A stretch of 64,000 bases of DNA from Neomesorhizobium albiziae (GCF_900114255.1 NZ_FOSL01000007.1:182726-246725), one strand, 5' to 3'; shown: positions 1 through 8,464, counted from the first letter of the stretch. Program-made: numbers and translations. The notes: a model not told the origin generated them from the sequence alone.

Positions 1-846
1 GCCTTCCAGGCAGGGCAGACGCGTCCGGTGTGGGATTTCGAGGATGTCGGTGACTGGTGGACACGCGCAAACTCCGACGCCATCGCGCCAATCATCGCGG
101 TACCGACCACAGCCGGCACCGGCTCGGAAGTTGGCCGCGCCGGCGTCGTCACCAATGAAGAGACCCACACCAAGAAGGTCATCTTCCACCCCAAGCTTTT
201 GCCCGCAATCGTGATTGCCGACCCGGAGCTTTCGGTCGGCATGCCGCAATTCATCACCGCCGGCACCGGCATGGACGCCTTCGCGCACTGCCTGGAAGCC
301 TACTGCGCACCGGGCTATCACCCGATGGCCGACGGCATCGCGGTGGAAGGCATCCGGCTGGTGTTCGAAAACCTGCCTAGGGCCTATGCCAACGGCAAGG
401 ACCTGACCGCCCGCGCCCATATGATGAGCGCTGCCGCAATGGGGGCTGCCGCCTTCCAGAAAGGCCTCGGCGCGATCCATTCGCTGTCGCACCCGATCGG
501 TGCGCTCTACGACACCCATCACGGCATGACCAATGCGGTGTTCATGCCCTATGTGCTGGCCTTCAACCGCGACGCCATCGAGGAACGCATCGCGCGCCTT
601 GCCGCCTATTGCCGCATCAGGGGTGGTTTCGACGGTTTCGCCAGGGCGGTCATCAAGCTGCGCAAGGAACTCAACGTGCCGCATGCGCTGCCCGGCCTGA
701 TCAAGGGCCTCGACATGGACAAGAAGCGCAAAGGTCTGATTGCCGACATGGCGGTGGTCGATCCCACCGCCGGCGGCAACCCGGTGAAGCTCACCAAGAA
801 GGCGGCGCTCGGCTTGCTTGAAAATTCCATCGCCGGAACGGTTTGA
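1..846 (+). CDS. Iron-containing alcohol dehydrogenase, C-terminal part
   Basis: The reading frame is open from base 1, so the N-terminus lies outside the window. The visible 281 residues cover the end of the NAD(P)-binding half (PTTAGTGSEVG) and the helical metal-binding domain. Candidate metal ligands are the Asp and His of GTGMDAFAHCLEA and the two His of IHSLSHPIGALYDTHHG, the usual Asp-His-His-His set of group III (Fe) alcohol dehydrogenases. These enzymes interconvert alcohols and aldehydes or ketones with NAD(P)H; the substrate cannot be read from sequence. It stops 276 bp before the ABC transporter operon and is probably a separate unit, since regulatory sequence lies between them. 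Confidence 0.9.
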   Translation, partial: AFQAGQTRPVWDFEDVGDWWTRANSDAIAPIIAVPTTAGTGSEVGRAGVVTNEETHTKKVIFHPKLLPAIVIADPELSVGMPQFITAGTGMDAFAHCLEAYCAPGYHPMADGIAVEGIRLVFENLPRAYANGKDLTARAHMMSAAAMGAAAFQKGLGAIHSLSHPIGALYDTHHGMTNAVFMPYVLAFNRDAIEERIARLAAYCRIRGGFDGFARAVIKLRKELNVPHALPGLIKGLDMDKKRKGLIADMAVVDPTAGGNPVKLTKKAALGLLENSIAGTV

Positions 847-1036
847 TCGCCATTTTGGCGGTCAAACTTCTTTGCCGGCTATTGGAGGACGTGCTTAAAT
901 ACCACCAGGGGAAACAGGGAAGGGGAGGAACGGACTGAACATACAAGTCGATGGCGCCCGATCTACTAAGGGATGCGGCGCCAACATTTGCCTGTAACCA
1001 AGAAAAGTAGTTAACTTTTTCAGCGCGGGCGGGTCG

Positions 1037-1065
1037 GTGTCATACCATTTTCATCCGACTGTCAT
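1037..1065 (+). promoter_or_regulatory. Pho-box-like array of three 7-bp repeats
   Basis: Three heptamers lie at exact 11-bp intervals: GTGTCAT (1037-1043), TTTTCAT (1048-1054) and CTGTCAT (1059-1065), separated by 4 bp. A PhoB site is made of CTGTCAT-type heptamers with 4-bp spacers. The array ends 57 bp before the start codon of the substrate-binding protein. PhoB control is inferred from this pattern only. Confidence 0.6.
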
Positions 1066-1122
1066 TTGACAGCGGTAACGGCTTCGCAGGCGCCGATCGG
1101 CGTCAGTTCAACGGAGAGACAC

Positions 1123-2229
1123 ATGTTCAAATTCACGGGAAAGGTGCTTTCCCTCACGGCTTCCGCACTTCTGGTGACTTCGGCTATTTCGTCGGCGCAG
1201 TCCATGGACGAGTTGGTTGCTGCGGCGAAGGCCGAGGGCCAGCTCACCACCATCGCGCTGCCGCACGACTGGTGCGGTTATGGCGCGGTCATCGAAGCGT
1301 TCAAGGCCAAGTACCCGGAAATCACCGTCAATGAGCTCAACCCGGATGCGGGTTCGGGCGACGAGATCGAGGCGATCAAGGCCAACAAGGACAACAAGGG
1401 TCCGCAGGCGCCCGATGTCATCGACGTCGGCCTCTCCTTTGGACCGCAGGCCAAGGCCGAAGGCCTGATCCAGCCCTACAAGGTTTCGACCTGGGATTCG
1501 ATCCCCGACTCCGTCAAGGATGCCGACGGCTATTGGTATGGCGACTATTACGGCGTTCTGTCCTTCCAGGTGAACAAGGACCTGGTTCCCAACGCCCCGG
1601 CGGACTGGGCCGATCTGCTCAAGGACGAATACAAGAATTCAGTGGCGCTGGCGGGCGATCCCCGCGCTTCCAATCAGGCGATCCTCGGCGTCTATGCGGC
1701 CGGCCTGTCCAAGGGTGGTGCCCCTGGCGAAGCGGCTGGCACCGCTGGCCTCGACTTCTTCAAGGAACTCAACGCCAAGGGTAATTTCGTTCCGGTCATC
1801 GGCAAGTCGGCAACGCTGGCACAGGGTCAGACGCCGATCCTGATCACCTGGGACTACAACGCCCTCGGCGGCCGCGACACGTTGAACGGCAATCCGCCGG
1901 TCGACGTCATCGTGCCGAAGACCGGCGTGGTCGCCGGCGTCTACGTTCAGGCGATCAGCGCCTATGCGCCGCACCCGAACGCAGCGAAGCTGTGGATGGA
2001 GCATCTCTATTCCGACGAAGGCCAGCTCGGCTGGCTCAAGGGATATTGCCATCCGATCCGCTTCAACGATCTGGCCAAGAACGGCAAGATCCCGCAGGAA
2101 ATGCTGGACAAGATGCCGCCGGCAGCGGCCTACGAGGCCGCGATCTTCCCGACGCTTGACGACCAGGACAAGATGAAGGCGGCCATCACCGGCAACTGGG
2201 ACAAGGTTGTCGGCGCCAACGTGCAGTAA
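1123..2229 (+). CDS. ABC transporter periplasmic substrate-binding protein (AfuA/PotD-like)
   Basis: This 368-residue protein belongs to the extracellular solute-binding superfamily that includes Fe(III), polyamine, 2-aminoethylphosphonate and hexose-phosphate binders. Residues 1-26 form a signal peptide (MFKFTGKVLSLTASALLVTS, then SAQS). The ATG at 1123 is preferred over the longer frame at 1066 because GGAGAG sits at 1113-1118 and the signal peptide starts there. It is the first gene of an operon with two permeases and an ATPase, interrupted by the DUF559 gene. The ligand is not readable; the Pho-box-like array and the downstream phosphoesterase favour a phosphorylated compound, and Afu-type binding proteins can bind sugar phosphates. 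Confidence 0.85.
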   Translation: MFKFTGKVLSLTASALLVTSAISSAQSMDELVAAAKAEGQLTTIALPHDWCGYGAVIEAFKAKYPEITVNELNPDAGSGDEIEAIKANKDNKGPQAPDVIDVGLSFGPQAKAEGLIQPYKVSTWDSIPDSVKDADGYWYGDYYGVLSFQVNKDLVPNAPADWADLLKDEYKNSVALAGDPRASNQAILGVYAAGLSKGGAPGEAAGTAGLDFFKELNAKGNFVPVIGKSATLAQGQTPILITWDYNALGGRDTLNGNPPVDVIVPKTGVVAGVYVQAISAYAPHPNAAKLWMEHLYSDEGQLGWLKGYCHPIRFNDLAKNGKIPQEMLDKMPPAAAYEAAIFPTLDDQDKMKAAITGNWDKVVGANVQ

Positions 2230-2281
2230 CAATAATAGCCATCATCGCTGCAAAGCTGGCGGTGATGGCGCAACGTGCCTC

Positions 2282-2316
2282 CCTCCCCCTTGTGGGGAGG
2301 GATTGAGGGTGGGGGT
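2282..2316. repeat. REP-like C-rich palindrome, left copy flanking DUF559 gene
   Basis: The core is CCCTCCCC-CTTGT-GGGGAGGG, a hairpin with a G-rich tail (GAGGGTGGGGGT). An inverted copy lies at 2703-2738. The copy ends 7 bp before the ATG of the DUF559 gene. Confidence 0.85.
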
Positions 2317-2322
2317 ATTGTG

Positions 2323-2691
2323 ATGGCGCCAAGCGCCATAGACCCGGCGACCATCAGCAGAGCCCGGACGTTGCGCAAGCGCATGACGGCTGGGGAGCAG
2401 AAGCTTTGGTCGGAGTTGCGCGAGTTCCGTAGGTATTACGGAATTCATGTTCGAAAACAGGCGCCGATCGGACCCTATGTCGTCGATTTCGTCATCCATG
2501 ACAAAGGGCTTGTGGTCGAGGTAGACGGAGAACATCATTGCTTGCCCGACCAGATAATGAGCGACCGGCGCCGCGATGAATGGTTGGCAGGACAGGGGTA
2601 TCGTGTCTTGCGCCTGACCACAGGCGAGCTCGGTGAATCCTTCGACGGTTGTATCGAGGAAATACTGAAAGAAATCGGGTTGATGAAATGA
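2323..2691 (+). CDS. DUF559 domain protein, Vsr-like nuclease fold
   Basis: The 122-residue product is a DUF559 protein, a family with a predicted PD-(D/E)XK fold related to very-short-patch-repair endonucleases. Visible motifs are the IGPYVVDF strand (Asp), VVEVDGEHH (Glu and Asp of the core) and the C-terminal GYRVLRLTTGEL strand. The ATG at 2323 is chosen because upstream codons lie inside the flanking palindrome; a GTG at 2320 is possible. The gene sits between the binding-protein gene and its permease genes, bounded by inverted copies of the same palindrome, so it looks like an insertion. Activity is predicted, and no role for DUF559 genes in repeat movement is known to me. Confidence 0.85.
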   Translation: MAPSAIDPATISRARTLRKRMTAGEQKLWSELREFRRYYGIHVRKQAPIGPYVVDFVIHDKGLVVEVDGEHHCLPDQIMSDRRRDEWLAGQGYRVLRLTTGELGESFDGCIEEILKEIGLMK

Positions 2692-2702
2692 TTGTGTTCT
2701 TG

Positions 2703-2738
2703 ACCCCCACCCCTATCCCCTCCCCACAAGGGGGAGGG
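2703..2738. repeat. REP-like C-rich palindrome, right copy flanking DUF559 gene
   Basis: This is the reverse complement of the copy at 2282-2316, with only a few mismatches over about 35 bp. The shared core is CTCCCCCTTGTGGGGAGGG followed by a G-rich tail. Both tails point inward to the gene. Confidence 0.85.
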
Positions 2739-2767
2739 GGATACCGGCTCCGGCGGTGCCCAGGCGC

Positions 2768-3685
2768 ATGACAGATATCAGCCTTTCCGATCCGGCCATG
2801 GCCCGAAAGACGGCGCCGCCAGCCGAAGCGCGCTCCGTGCGCCTTCCCACGCAGTGGATAGGTGTCGCGCCGTTCTTCATTTTCGCGGTGCTGTTTCTGA
2901 TCCTGCCGACGATGTACCTGATTGTCGGCGCGTTTCAGGATCGCGACGGCGGGTTCACGCTGACGAACATCTTCAAGCTGTTCGAGCAGCCGACGATCCG
3001 CCAGTCCTACATGGTCTCGATCAAGATCAGCCTGTGGTCCGCCGTTCTCGGTGCGCTGGCCGGCCTCGGTATCGCGCTGGCGATCGTCCGCGGCGGGCTT
3101 CCCGAATGGGTTCGTTCGTCCACCATGACCTTCTCAGGCGTCGCGTCGAACTTTGCCGGCGTTCCGCTTGCCTTCGCTTTCCTGGCAACGCTTGGACGCC
3201 TCGGCCTGGTCACCATCCTGTTGCGCGACCTCTTCGGCTTCAACCTCTACGCGACCAGCTTCAACCTTTTGTCGTCCTGGGGCCTGATCGCGGTCTATCT
3301 CTATTTTCAGATCCCGTTGATGATCGTCATCATCACACCCGCCCTCGACGGTATAAAGAGGGAGTGGGGCGAAGCTGCCGCGACCCTCGGTGCCACCAAC
3401 TGGCAGTACTGGCGCATGGTGGTTATCCCGGTGCTCTGGCCGAGTTTTCTGGGCACCGTGATCCTGCTCTTCGCCAATGCCTTCGGCGCCATCGCGACGG
3501 CCTATGCCTTTACCGGTTCCTCGCTCAACATCGTGCCGATCAGCCTTTACGCGCAAATCCGCGGCGACGTCCTGGGCGACCCCAATCTCGGCTACGCGCT
3601 CGCCTTCGGCATGATCTTCATCACCGGGCTCGCCAATATCTTTTACATCTGGTTCAGGACCCGCTCCGAGAGGTGGCTGAAGTGA
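2768..3685 (+). CDS. ABC transporter permease, first subunit
   Basis: An inner-membrane permease of the binding-protein-dependent class, about 305 residues with six predicted membrane segments. The EAA loop that docks on the ATPase is visible as EWGEAAATLGATNWQYW. ATG 2768 is preferred; a GTG at 2756 would add four residues. There is no clear Shine-Dalgarno, because the upstream DNA is the palindrome bordering the DUF559 gene. That repeat may have displaced the original leader. It is followed 46 bp later by the second permease. With it and the ATPase it should import the ligand of the protein at 1123-2229. Confidence 0.88.
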   Translation: MTDISLSDPAMARKTAPPAEARSVRLPTQWIGVAPFFIFAVLFLILPTMYLIVGAFQDRDGGFTLTNIFKLFEQPTIRQSYMVSIKISLWSAVLGALAGLGIALAIVRGGLPEWVRSSTMTFSGVASNFAGVPLAFAFLATLGRLGLVTILLRDLFGFNLYATSFNLLSSWGLIAVYLYFQIPLMIVIITPALDGIKREWGEAAATLGATNWQYWRMVVIPVLWPSFLGTVILLFANAFGAIATAYAFTGSSLNIVPISLYAQIRGDVLGDPNLGYALAFGMIFITGLANIFYIWFRTRSERWLK

Positions 3686-3731
3686 TGGACGCGCGTCTTC
3701 TGCTTCCCCCGCATCTGCGAGAGGCCATGCC

Positions 3732-4526
3732 ATGAAAAAGCGCGGAGCATGGTGGGCCTGGCTCACCTTCTTTGTTGGCGCGGTCTATTTCATCGTGCCG
3801 CTCATCGCCACGTTCGAATTTTCCATGCGCATGAAGCGCGGCGAATATTCGTTCGAGGCCTACCGGGTCGTTTTCGCCAGTTCGCAGTTCCAGCAGACCT
3901 TCACCTATTCGGTGATCGTGGCCATCTTCACCATCCTGCTTGGGGTGTTTATCGTGGTGCCGACGGCCTACTGGGTACGCCTGCGCATGCCGCATCTGCG
4001 GCCGATCGTGGAGTTCATCACGCTGCTGCCGCTGGTCATTCCGGCCATCGTCATCGTTTTCGGCTATATCCGCATGTACGGCACCAACTCCTGGCTGCCG
4101 TTCCTCGGCACGATCACCGGCACCAACGTCCTTTTGGTCATCGGCTACTCGGTTTTGGCGCTGCCCTACATGTACCGCGCGGTTGACACCGGGTTGCGCA
4201 CGATCGACGTGAAGACATTGACCGAGGCCGCGCAGATCATGGGCGCCGGCTGGCCGACCATCATCGGGCGCGTCATACTGCCTAACGTGCTGATCGCGGT
4301 GCTGTCAGGGGCGTTCCTGACTTTCGCCATCGTGCTTGGCGAGTTCACCATGGCCTCGCTGCTCAACCGTCCGGCCTTCGGGCCCTACATGCAGAACCTC
4401 GGCGCCAACCGCGCCTATGAACCGGCAGCACTTGCCATCATCGCATTCCTGCTCACCTGGGGCTGCATGACAGCCATCCAGTTCCTGGCGCGCTATGCGC
4501 CGAAATCCGCCAACCGGCCCAATTGA
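3732..4526 (+). CDS. ABC transporter permease, second subunit
   Basis: This 264-residue permease is the partner of the upstream one. It has a positively charged start (MKKRG), six predicted membrane helices and an EAA loop (LTEAAQIMGAGWPTIIGRV). It resembles the PotC/FbpB-type second half of spermidine/putrescine and Fe(III) importers. The ATPase start codon follows 14 bp after its stop, so the two are surely cotranscribed. Confidence 0.9.
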   Translation: MKKRGAWWAWLTFFVGAVYFIVPLIATFEFSMRMKRGEYSFEAYRVVFASSQFQQTFTYSVIVAIFTILLGVFIVVPTAYWVRLRMPHLRPIVEFITLLPLVIPAIVIVFGYIRMYGTNSWLPFLGTITGTNVLLVIGYSVLALPYMYRAVDTGLRTIDVKTLTEAAQIMGAGWPTIIGRVILPNVLIAVLSGAFLTFAIVLGEFTMASLLNRPAFGPYMQNLGANRAYEPAALAIIAFLLTWGCMTAIQFLARYAPKSANRPN

Positions 4527-4540
4527 GAAAAGAGAACCCG

Positions 4541-5605
4541 ATGGCAGATTCATTCCTCTCCATCCAGAACGTGAAGAAATCCTTCGGCGACGTCACCGTC
4601 GTCCAGGACTTCAATCTCCATGTCGAGCCCGGCGAATTCGTCTCCTTCCTTGGGCCGTCGGGATGCGGCAAGACCACGGTGCTCAGAATGGTCGCCGGCT
4701 TCGAGGAACCGACCGCCGGCAAGATCATGGTCGCGGGCAAGGACGTCACCAATCTGAAGCCGAACAAGCGCAATGTCGGCATGGTGTTCCAGGCCTATGC
4801 GCTGTTTCCCAACCTGACCGTCGCGCAGAATGTCGCCTTCGGGCTGAAGGTCGCCGGCATGCCCAGGGCCGATCAGGAAAAGCGCGTCGCCGAAATGCTC
4901 AATCTCATCAAGCTGCCGCAGCTTGGTGATCGCTATCCGTTCCAGCTTTCCGGCGGCCAGCAGCAGCGTGTCGCGCTGGCGCGCGCGCTGGCGCCGATGC
5001 CGAAGCTGCTTTTGCTCGACGAGCCGCTGTCGGCGCTCGATGCCAAGGTGCGGGTTTCGCTGCGCGAGGAAATCCGCTCGATCCAGAAAAGCCTCGGCAT
5101 CACCACGATCTTCGTCACCCATGACCAGGAAGAGGCGTTGTCGATCTCCGACCGCATCGCGGTCATGTATGGCGGCAAGGCCGAACAGGTCGGCACGCCC
5201 TTCGAGATTTACAACCGCCCGGCGACCAAGTTCGTCGCCAACTTCGTCGGCACGCTCAACGTGCTGGAAGGCACCGTCAGCGACGCCGCCAACGGAACAG
5301 TACGCGTCAACGCGCAGGAGGTCGCCCTCAAGGGCAAGCTAAACGGCTCCAGGAACGGCGATACGCTTTCACTGGCGCTGCGGCCGGAGGCGATCACGCT
5401 CGGCCGCAGGCCGGGCGCTGACGCCAGCCTGTCCGGCGAAATCTCCGAAGTGCATTTCCTAGGCTCGGTCATCCGGGTGCGTGTCGGTGTCGGCGGCAGC
5501 ACCGTATCGCTCGACACCTTCAACAACCCGAGCACGCCGCCGCCGGCCGTCGGTCAGAAGACCGACATCAGCTTTGCTTCCAACGATCTGCTGGTGTTGC
5601 ACTAG
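4541..5605 (+). CDS. ABC transporter ATP-binding protein (PotA/FbpC-like)
   Basis: A 354-residue ATPase subunit. Walker A is GPSGCGKTT, the Q-loop is in VFQAYALFP, the signature is LSGGQQQR, Walker B is LLLLDEP and the switch His is in FVTHDQEEA. The last 110 or so residues form a TOBE domain, typical of CUT1/POTA-type importers. ATG 4541 gives the usual MADSFLSIQNV start; the frame extends six codons further upstream without need. It energises the two permeases encoded just before it. Confidence 0.93.
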   Translation: MADSFLSIQNVKKSFGDVTVVQDFNLHVEPGEFVSFLGPSGCGKTTVLRMVAGFEEPTAGKIMVAGKDVTNLKPNKRNVGMVFQAYALFPNLTVAQNVAFGLKVAGMPRADQEKRVAEMLNLIKLPQLGDRYPFQLSGGQQQRVALARALAPMPKLLLLDEPLSALDAKVRVSLREEIRSIQKSLGITTIFVTHDQEEALSISDRIAVMYGGKAEQVGTPFEIYNRPATKFVANFVGTLNVLEGTVSDAANGTVRVNAQEVALKGKLNGSRNGDTLSLALRPEAITLGRRPGADASLSGEISEVHFLGSVIRVRVGVGGSTVSLDTFNNPSTPPPAVGQKTDISFASNDLLVLH

Positions 5606-5612
5606 AAGATCA

Positions 5613-5660
5613 GGCCTCCTTCGCCCCGCCAGCGGCGAGAAGGTCCGGTAGGGGGTGAGA
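5613..5660. repeat. C-rich intergenic repeat
   Basis: CTTCGCCCCGCCAGCGGCGAGAAGG followed by a GTAGGGGGTGAG-type tail. It is a divergent member of the CTTCTCCCC...GGGGAGAAG family also seen near 30974. It lies directly after the ATPase stop codon and may act as an mRNA 3'-end hairpin. Confidence 0.6.
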
Positions 5661-5760
5661 AGCGGCGCTCGCCTTCGGCGCACTGGCCCAAGCGATTGAT
5701 GCAGCCATGCTCGTTGCGCCGGCTAAGTTAAGAGGCTAGTTCCGCGAGCTTCTTCCTAAC

Positions 5761-5804
5761 GCATGTCGCCCGAAAGTGTTCTCGGTTTCGGGAGAACGAC
5801 GTGC
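5761..5804. repeat. 44-bp palindromic repeat, copy 1
   Basis: The outer arms are GCATGTCG and CGACGTGC and the inner stem is CCCGAAA / TTTCGGG. Four extra bases (AGAA) sit only on the 3' side between inner and outer stems. The same layout recurs at 8465-8508 and 12439-12483. Confidence 0.8.
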
Positions 5805-5873
5805 TCAACAAGAAGCTGCAGCGCGGCGGCCGAATCCCGTTCGGCGTGACGCGATGTAGGGATCGCGGGACGC

Positions 5874-6755
5874 TTGAAGCTCGTCAGCTACAACATCCAG
5901 TATGGCTTTGGCGCGGACGGCCGCTACGCGCTCGAACGCGCCGCCGAGGTCGTGGCGGGCGCCGACATCATCGCGCTGCAGGAGGTCGAACGCCACTGGC
6001 AGCGCACCGGTGAAGACGACCAGCCGGAAATGCTCGGCCGTCTCCTGCCCGACCATTACCGGGTCTATGGACCAGCGTTCGACATGGACGCCAGCACGCA
6101 CGGGGATGGCCGCATCGTCAACCGGCGGCGTCAGTTCGGCACCATGCTCCTGTCGCGGCTGCCGATCGTCTGGTCGAGGCTGCATCTCCTGCCGATGCGG
6201 CGCATGACGGCGCGCCTCAACACGCAGAACCCGGCGCTAGAATGCCTGATCCGCACACCGGCCGGGCCTATCCGCTTCCTTTCGCTGCATCTTGCCCACA
6301 TCGACGCGGATGAGCGCCTGGAGCAGCTCGACTTTCTCCACGGCCTGCACCGCAGGGCGACGGGCGCGGGCGGTCCGTGGAGCGGCCTTGACGATGAAAC
6401 GCACCGCAACTGGACGAATGGCGAGCCGGAGCCCGAATGCCCGCTGGAAGCGGTCTGGATGGGCGATTTCAACAGCGAGCCCGGCAGCGCGGAGTACCGG
6501 CGGATGACGGATGACGCCGGTGCGTCTGAAGGCTTCGTCGACGCTTTGGTTGCGGCGGGCCAGACGCCGGACGCGCAGTTCACCCATGTCAGGCAGTTCG
6601 AAGGCCGCATCCAGAAGCGGCGGCTCGACTACTGCTTTGTGAGTTCAGCGCTGGCATCGCGGGTGCGCTCCACCCGCGTCGACAACGACGAGGTCGCTTC
6701 CGACCACCATCCGGTGTGGACCGATATCGATCTCGAAATGCCGGCGCCGGAATGA
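5874..6755 (+). CDS. Endonuclease/exonuclease/phosphatase family protein
   Basis: The 293-residue protein has the whole DNase I-like fold signature: VSYNIQYG near the N-terminus, ALQEVE (catalytic Glu), MGDFNSEPGSAEYR (Asp/Asn), and DYCFVS plus SDHHPVW (C-terminal Asp-His). Family members cleave phosphodiesters in nucleic acids, inositol phosphates or sphingolipids. No signal peptide is seen, so it is probably cytosolic. The start is a TTG at 5874 giving MKLVSYNIQYG; no in-frame ATG fits better. It lies 268 bp after the ABC ATPase and overlaps the next gene by 4 bp (ATGA). Its place behind a possible Pho-regulated importer suggests it could release phosphate or a head group from an imported phosphodiester, which is inference. 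Confidence 0.88.
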   Translation: MKLVSYNIQYGFGADGRYALERAAEVVAGADIIALQEVERHWQRTGEDDQPEMLGRLLPDHYRVYGPAFDMDASTHGDGRIVNRRRQFGTMLLSRLPIVWSRLHLLPMRRMTARLNTQNPALECLIRTPAGPIRFLSLHLAHIDADERLEQLDFLHGLHRRATGAGGPWSGLDDETHRNWTNGEPEPECPLEAVWMGDFNSEPGSAEYRRMTDDAGASEGFVDALVAAGQTPDAQFTHVRQFEGRIQKRRLDYCFVSSALASRVRSTRVDNDEVASDHHPVWTDIDLEMPAPE

Positions 6756-7597
6756 GCCTATCCGTGTTTCTGGCGGTTCTCGCCGCCGCCGCCATGCACG
6801 CAAGCTGGAACGCGCTGATCAAGGTACGCGTCGACCGCTTCGCCTCGATCTCGCTGACATCGCTCGGCATGTCGCTCGCCGCCTTGCCGGTGCTGCCGTT
6901 CGTGGCGGTGCCGGATCCGCACGTCTGGCCGTAGATCGTTACGTCCCTGACTATTCATATAGGCTACAGGCTTTTCCTGATCCTCGCCTACGAAGCCGGA
7001 GATTTGGCCCAGACCTACCCACTGGCGCGTGGCGCCGCACCGCTGATGACAACCGTCGGCGGCATTTTTCTGATCGGCGAAATTCCGGGGCAGCTCGCCA
7101 TCGCCGGCATCGTTCTTCTGTCCGCCGGCACGTTTTTGATGTCGGTTCGCGGCGGGTCCGGCCTCGGCAAGCTGGACAAGCGCGCCGTCGGCTTCGCGCT
7201 TGCCACATCGATATTCGTGGCCAGCTACACGCTGACCGACGGAAGCGGCGCAAGGCTTGCCGCTTCGGCGTCCAGCTATGCCGCGTGGCTGTTCCTGTGC
7301 GACGGGCTGGTGTCGATCACCATCGGCTTCTTCTACCGGGGGCGGCGTCTGCTGGCGATCATGGCGAAGGAATGGAAGATCGGCATCCTCACCGGCGTGC
7401 TGAGCGCCGGTTCCTACTGGATCGCGATGTGGGCGATGACAAAGGCGCCGATCGCCTCGGTCGCGGCGTTGCGCGAAACATCGATCCTGTTTGCGCTCGC
7501 CATCTCGCTGGCTGTGCTCGGCGAAAGAATGACGAAATGGCGGATCGCCGCGGCGTTTTGCATTGTGGCTGGCGTGGTGGCGCTCAGGCTCGGTTGA
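6752..7597 (+). pseudogene. EamA/DMT-family transporter with in-frame amber stop
   Basis: The frame starts at ATG 6752 (MSLSVFLAVLAAAAMHASWN), overlapping the stop of the previous gene. It is open to a TAG at 6932-6934 after DPHVWP. The same frame resumes at once (IVTSLTIHIGYRLFLILAYE, then a GDLAQTYPLARGAAPL segment) and runs to 7597, giving about 281 residues in all, the normal size of a ten-helix drug/metabolite transporter. No frameshift is needed, so one nonsense change (for example TGG or TAC to TAG) separates it from an intact gene. The C-terminal part could only be made by reinitiation or readthrough. Confidence 0.85.
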
Positions 7598-7681
7598 GAT
7601 GCCGGCGCCCGCGCGCTGTGCGCCGAAACCGCGCGCAATCGTGCAACCGAAGTTGTGCTGCAAAATCTAGACTGGGAAGGA

Positions 7682-7756
7682 TGGTGGGCGTGACAAGGAT
7701 TGAACTTGTGACCCCTGCAATGTCAATGCAGTGCTCTCCCGCTGAGCTACACGCCC
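7682..7756 (-). tRNA. tRNA-Val (anticodon GAC)
   Basis: The reverse strand folds into a full cloverleaf of 75 nt with encoded CCA. The acceptor stem is GGGCGTG/CACGCCC, the D stem GCTC/GAGC, and the anticodon arm CTGCA-TTGACAT-TGCAG with GAC at the anticodon. The T arm is ACAAG-TTCAATC-CTTGT. No mismatches are seen in the stems. Confidence 0.97.
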
Positions 7757-7969
7757 ATCCGATGCCGCGCATACACCATTTTTGTTTGGGCGCGTCAATA
7801 GCTGGTTTGGCTGAAAAAGGCAGGCTGCGGCGACCTGTCCGGTCGGTCCGCGATGGAGGCTTTTTGCCTGCTCAGAGCATTTTGCAGCCAGGTGGAATCA
7901 CTTGGCGTCCGCACAAATGCGGCTAAACAAACAGATGAGCGGAATGCCGGTTCAACCCATGTAATCCGC

Positions 7970-8332
7970 TCAGGCGGCCTGCAGCATCTTCTCGACCTCG
8001 TTGACGAGATCGCGCAGATGGAAGGGCTTCGACAACACCTTGGCGTCCTTGGGCGCCTTGGAATCGGGATTGAGCGCGACCGCGGCAAAGCCGGTGATGA
8101 ACATCACCTTCAGGTCGGGATCGATCTCGGTGGCGCGGCGGGCAAGTTCGATGCCGTCCATCTCGGGCATCACGATGTCGGTCAGAAGCAGCGAGAACGG
8201 TTCCTCGCGCAGCCGCTCATAGGCGCTGGCGCCGTTGTCGAAATCGCTGACGTCGTAACCTGCCCGCTCCAGCGCCTTGACCAGAAAGCGGCGCATGTCG
8301 TCGTCGTCTTCAGCCAGCAGAATTCTTGCCAT
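7970..8332 (-). CDS. cpdR: Single-domain response regulator CpdR
   Basis: This is a 120-residue stand-alone receiver domain closely matching alphaproteobacterial CpdR (MARILLAEDD start and FITGFAAVALNPDS). The phosphoacceptor is Asp52 in LLLTDIVMPEMDG, with acidic residues Asp9/Asp10, Thr80 and Lys102 (VLSKPF). In Caulobacter and Sinorhizobium, unphosphorylated CpdR brings ClpXP and substrates such as CtrA together for timed proteolysis, and the CckA-ChpT relay phosphorylates it. There is no output domain, as expected. A TTAACCAT half-site lies 45 bp upstream of its start. Confidence 0.93.
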   Translation of the reverse strand: MARILLAEDDDDMRRFLVKALERAGYDVSDFDNGASAYERLREEPFSLLLTDIVMPEMDGIELARRATEIDPDLKVMFITGFAAVALNPDSKAPKDAKVLSKPFHLRDLVNEVEKMLQAA

Positions 8333-8376
8333 CGTTCCCGTCCGAATCAGAAAGCCGGTCCGCGCGACGCAGCCCG

Positions 8377-8384
8377 TTAACCAT
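8377..8384. promoter_or_regulatory. Possible CtrA half-site upstream of cpdR
   Basis: TTAACCAT matches the alphaproteobacterial CtrA half-site and lies 45 bp upstream of the cpdR start codon (minus strand). One 8-bp match is weak evidence. Confidence 0.3.
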
Positions 8385-8464
8385 GTCTTCTATATGAAGA
8401 GCCGAGGGTAAACATCAAGTGAATGCTGGTGCCATGGGCCGCAACTTACGCATGGAAAACTACG

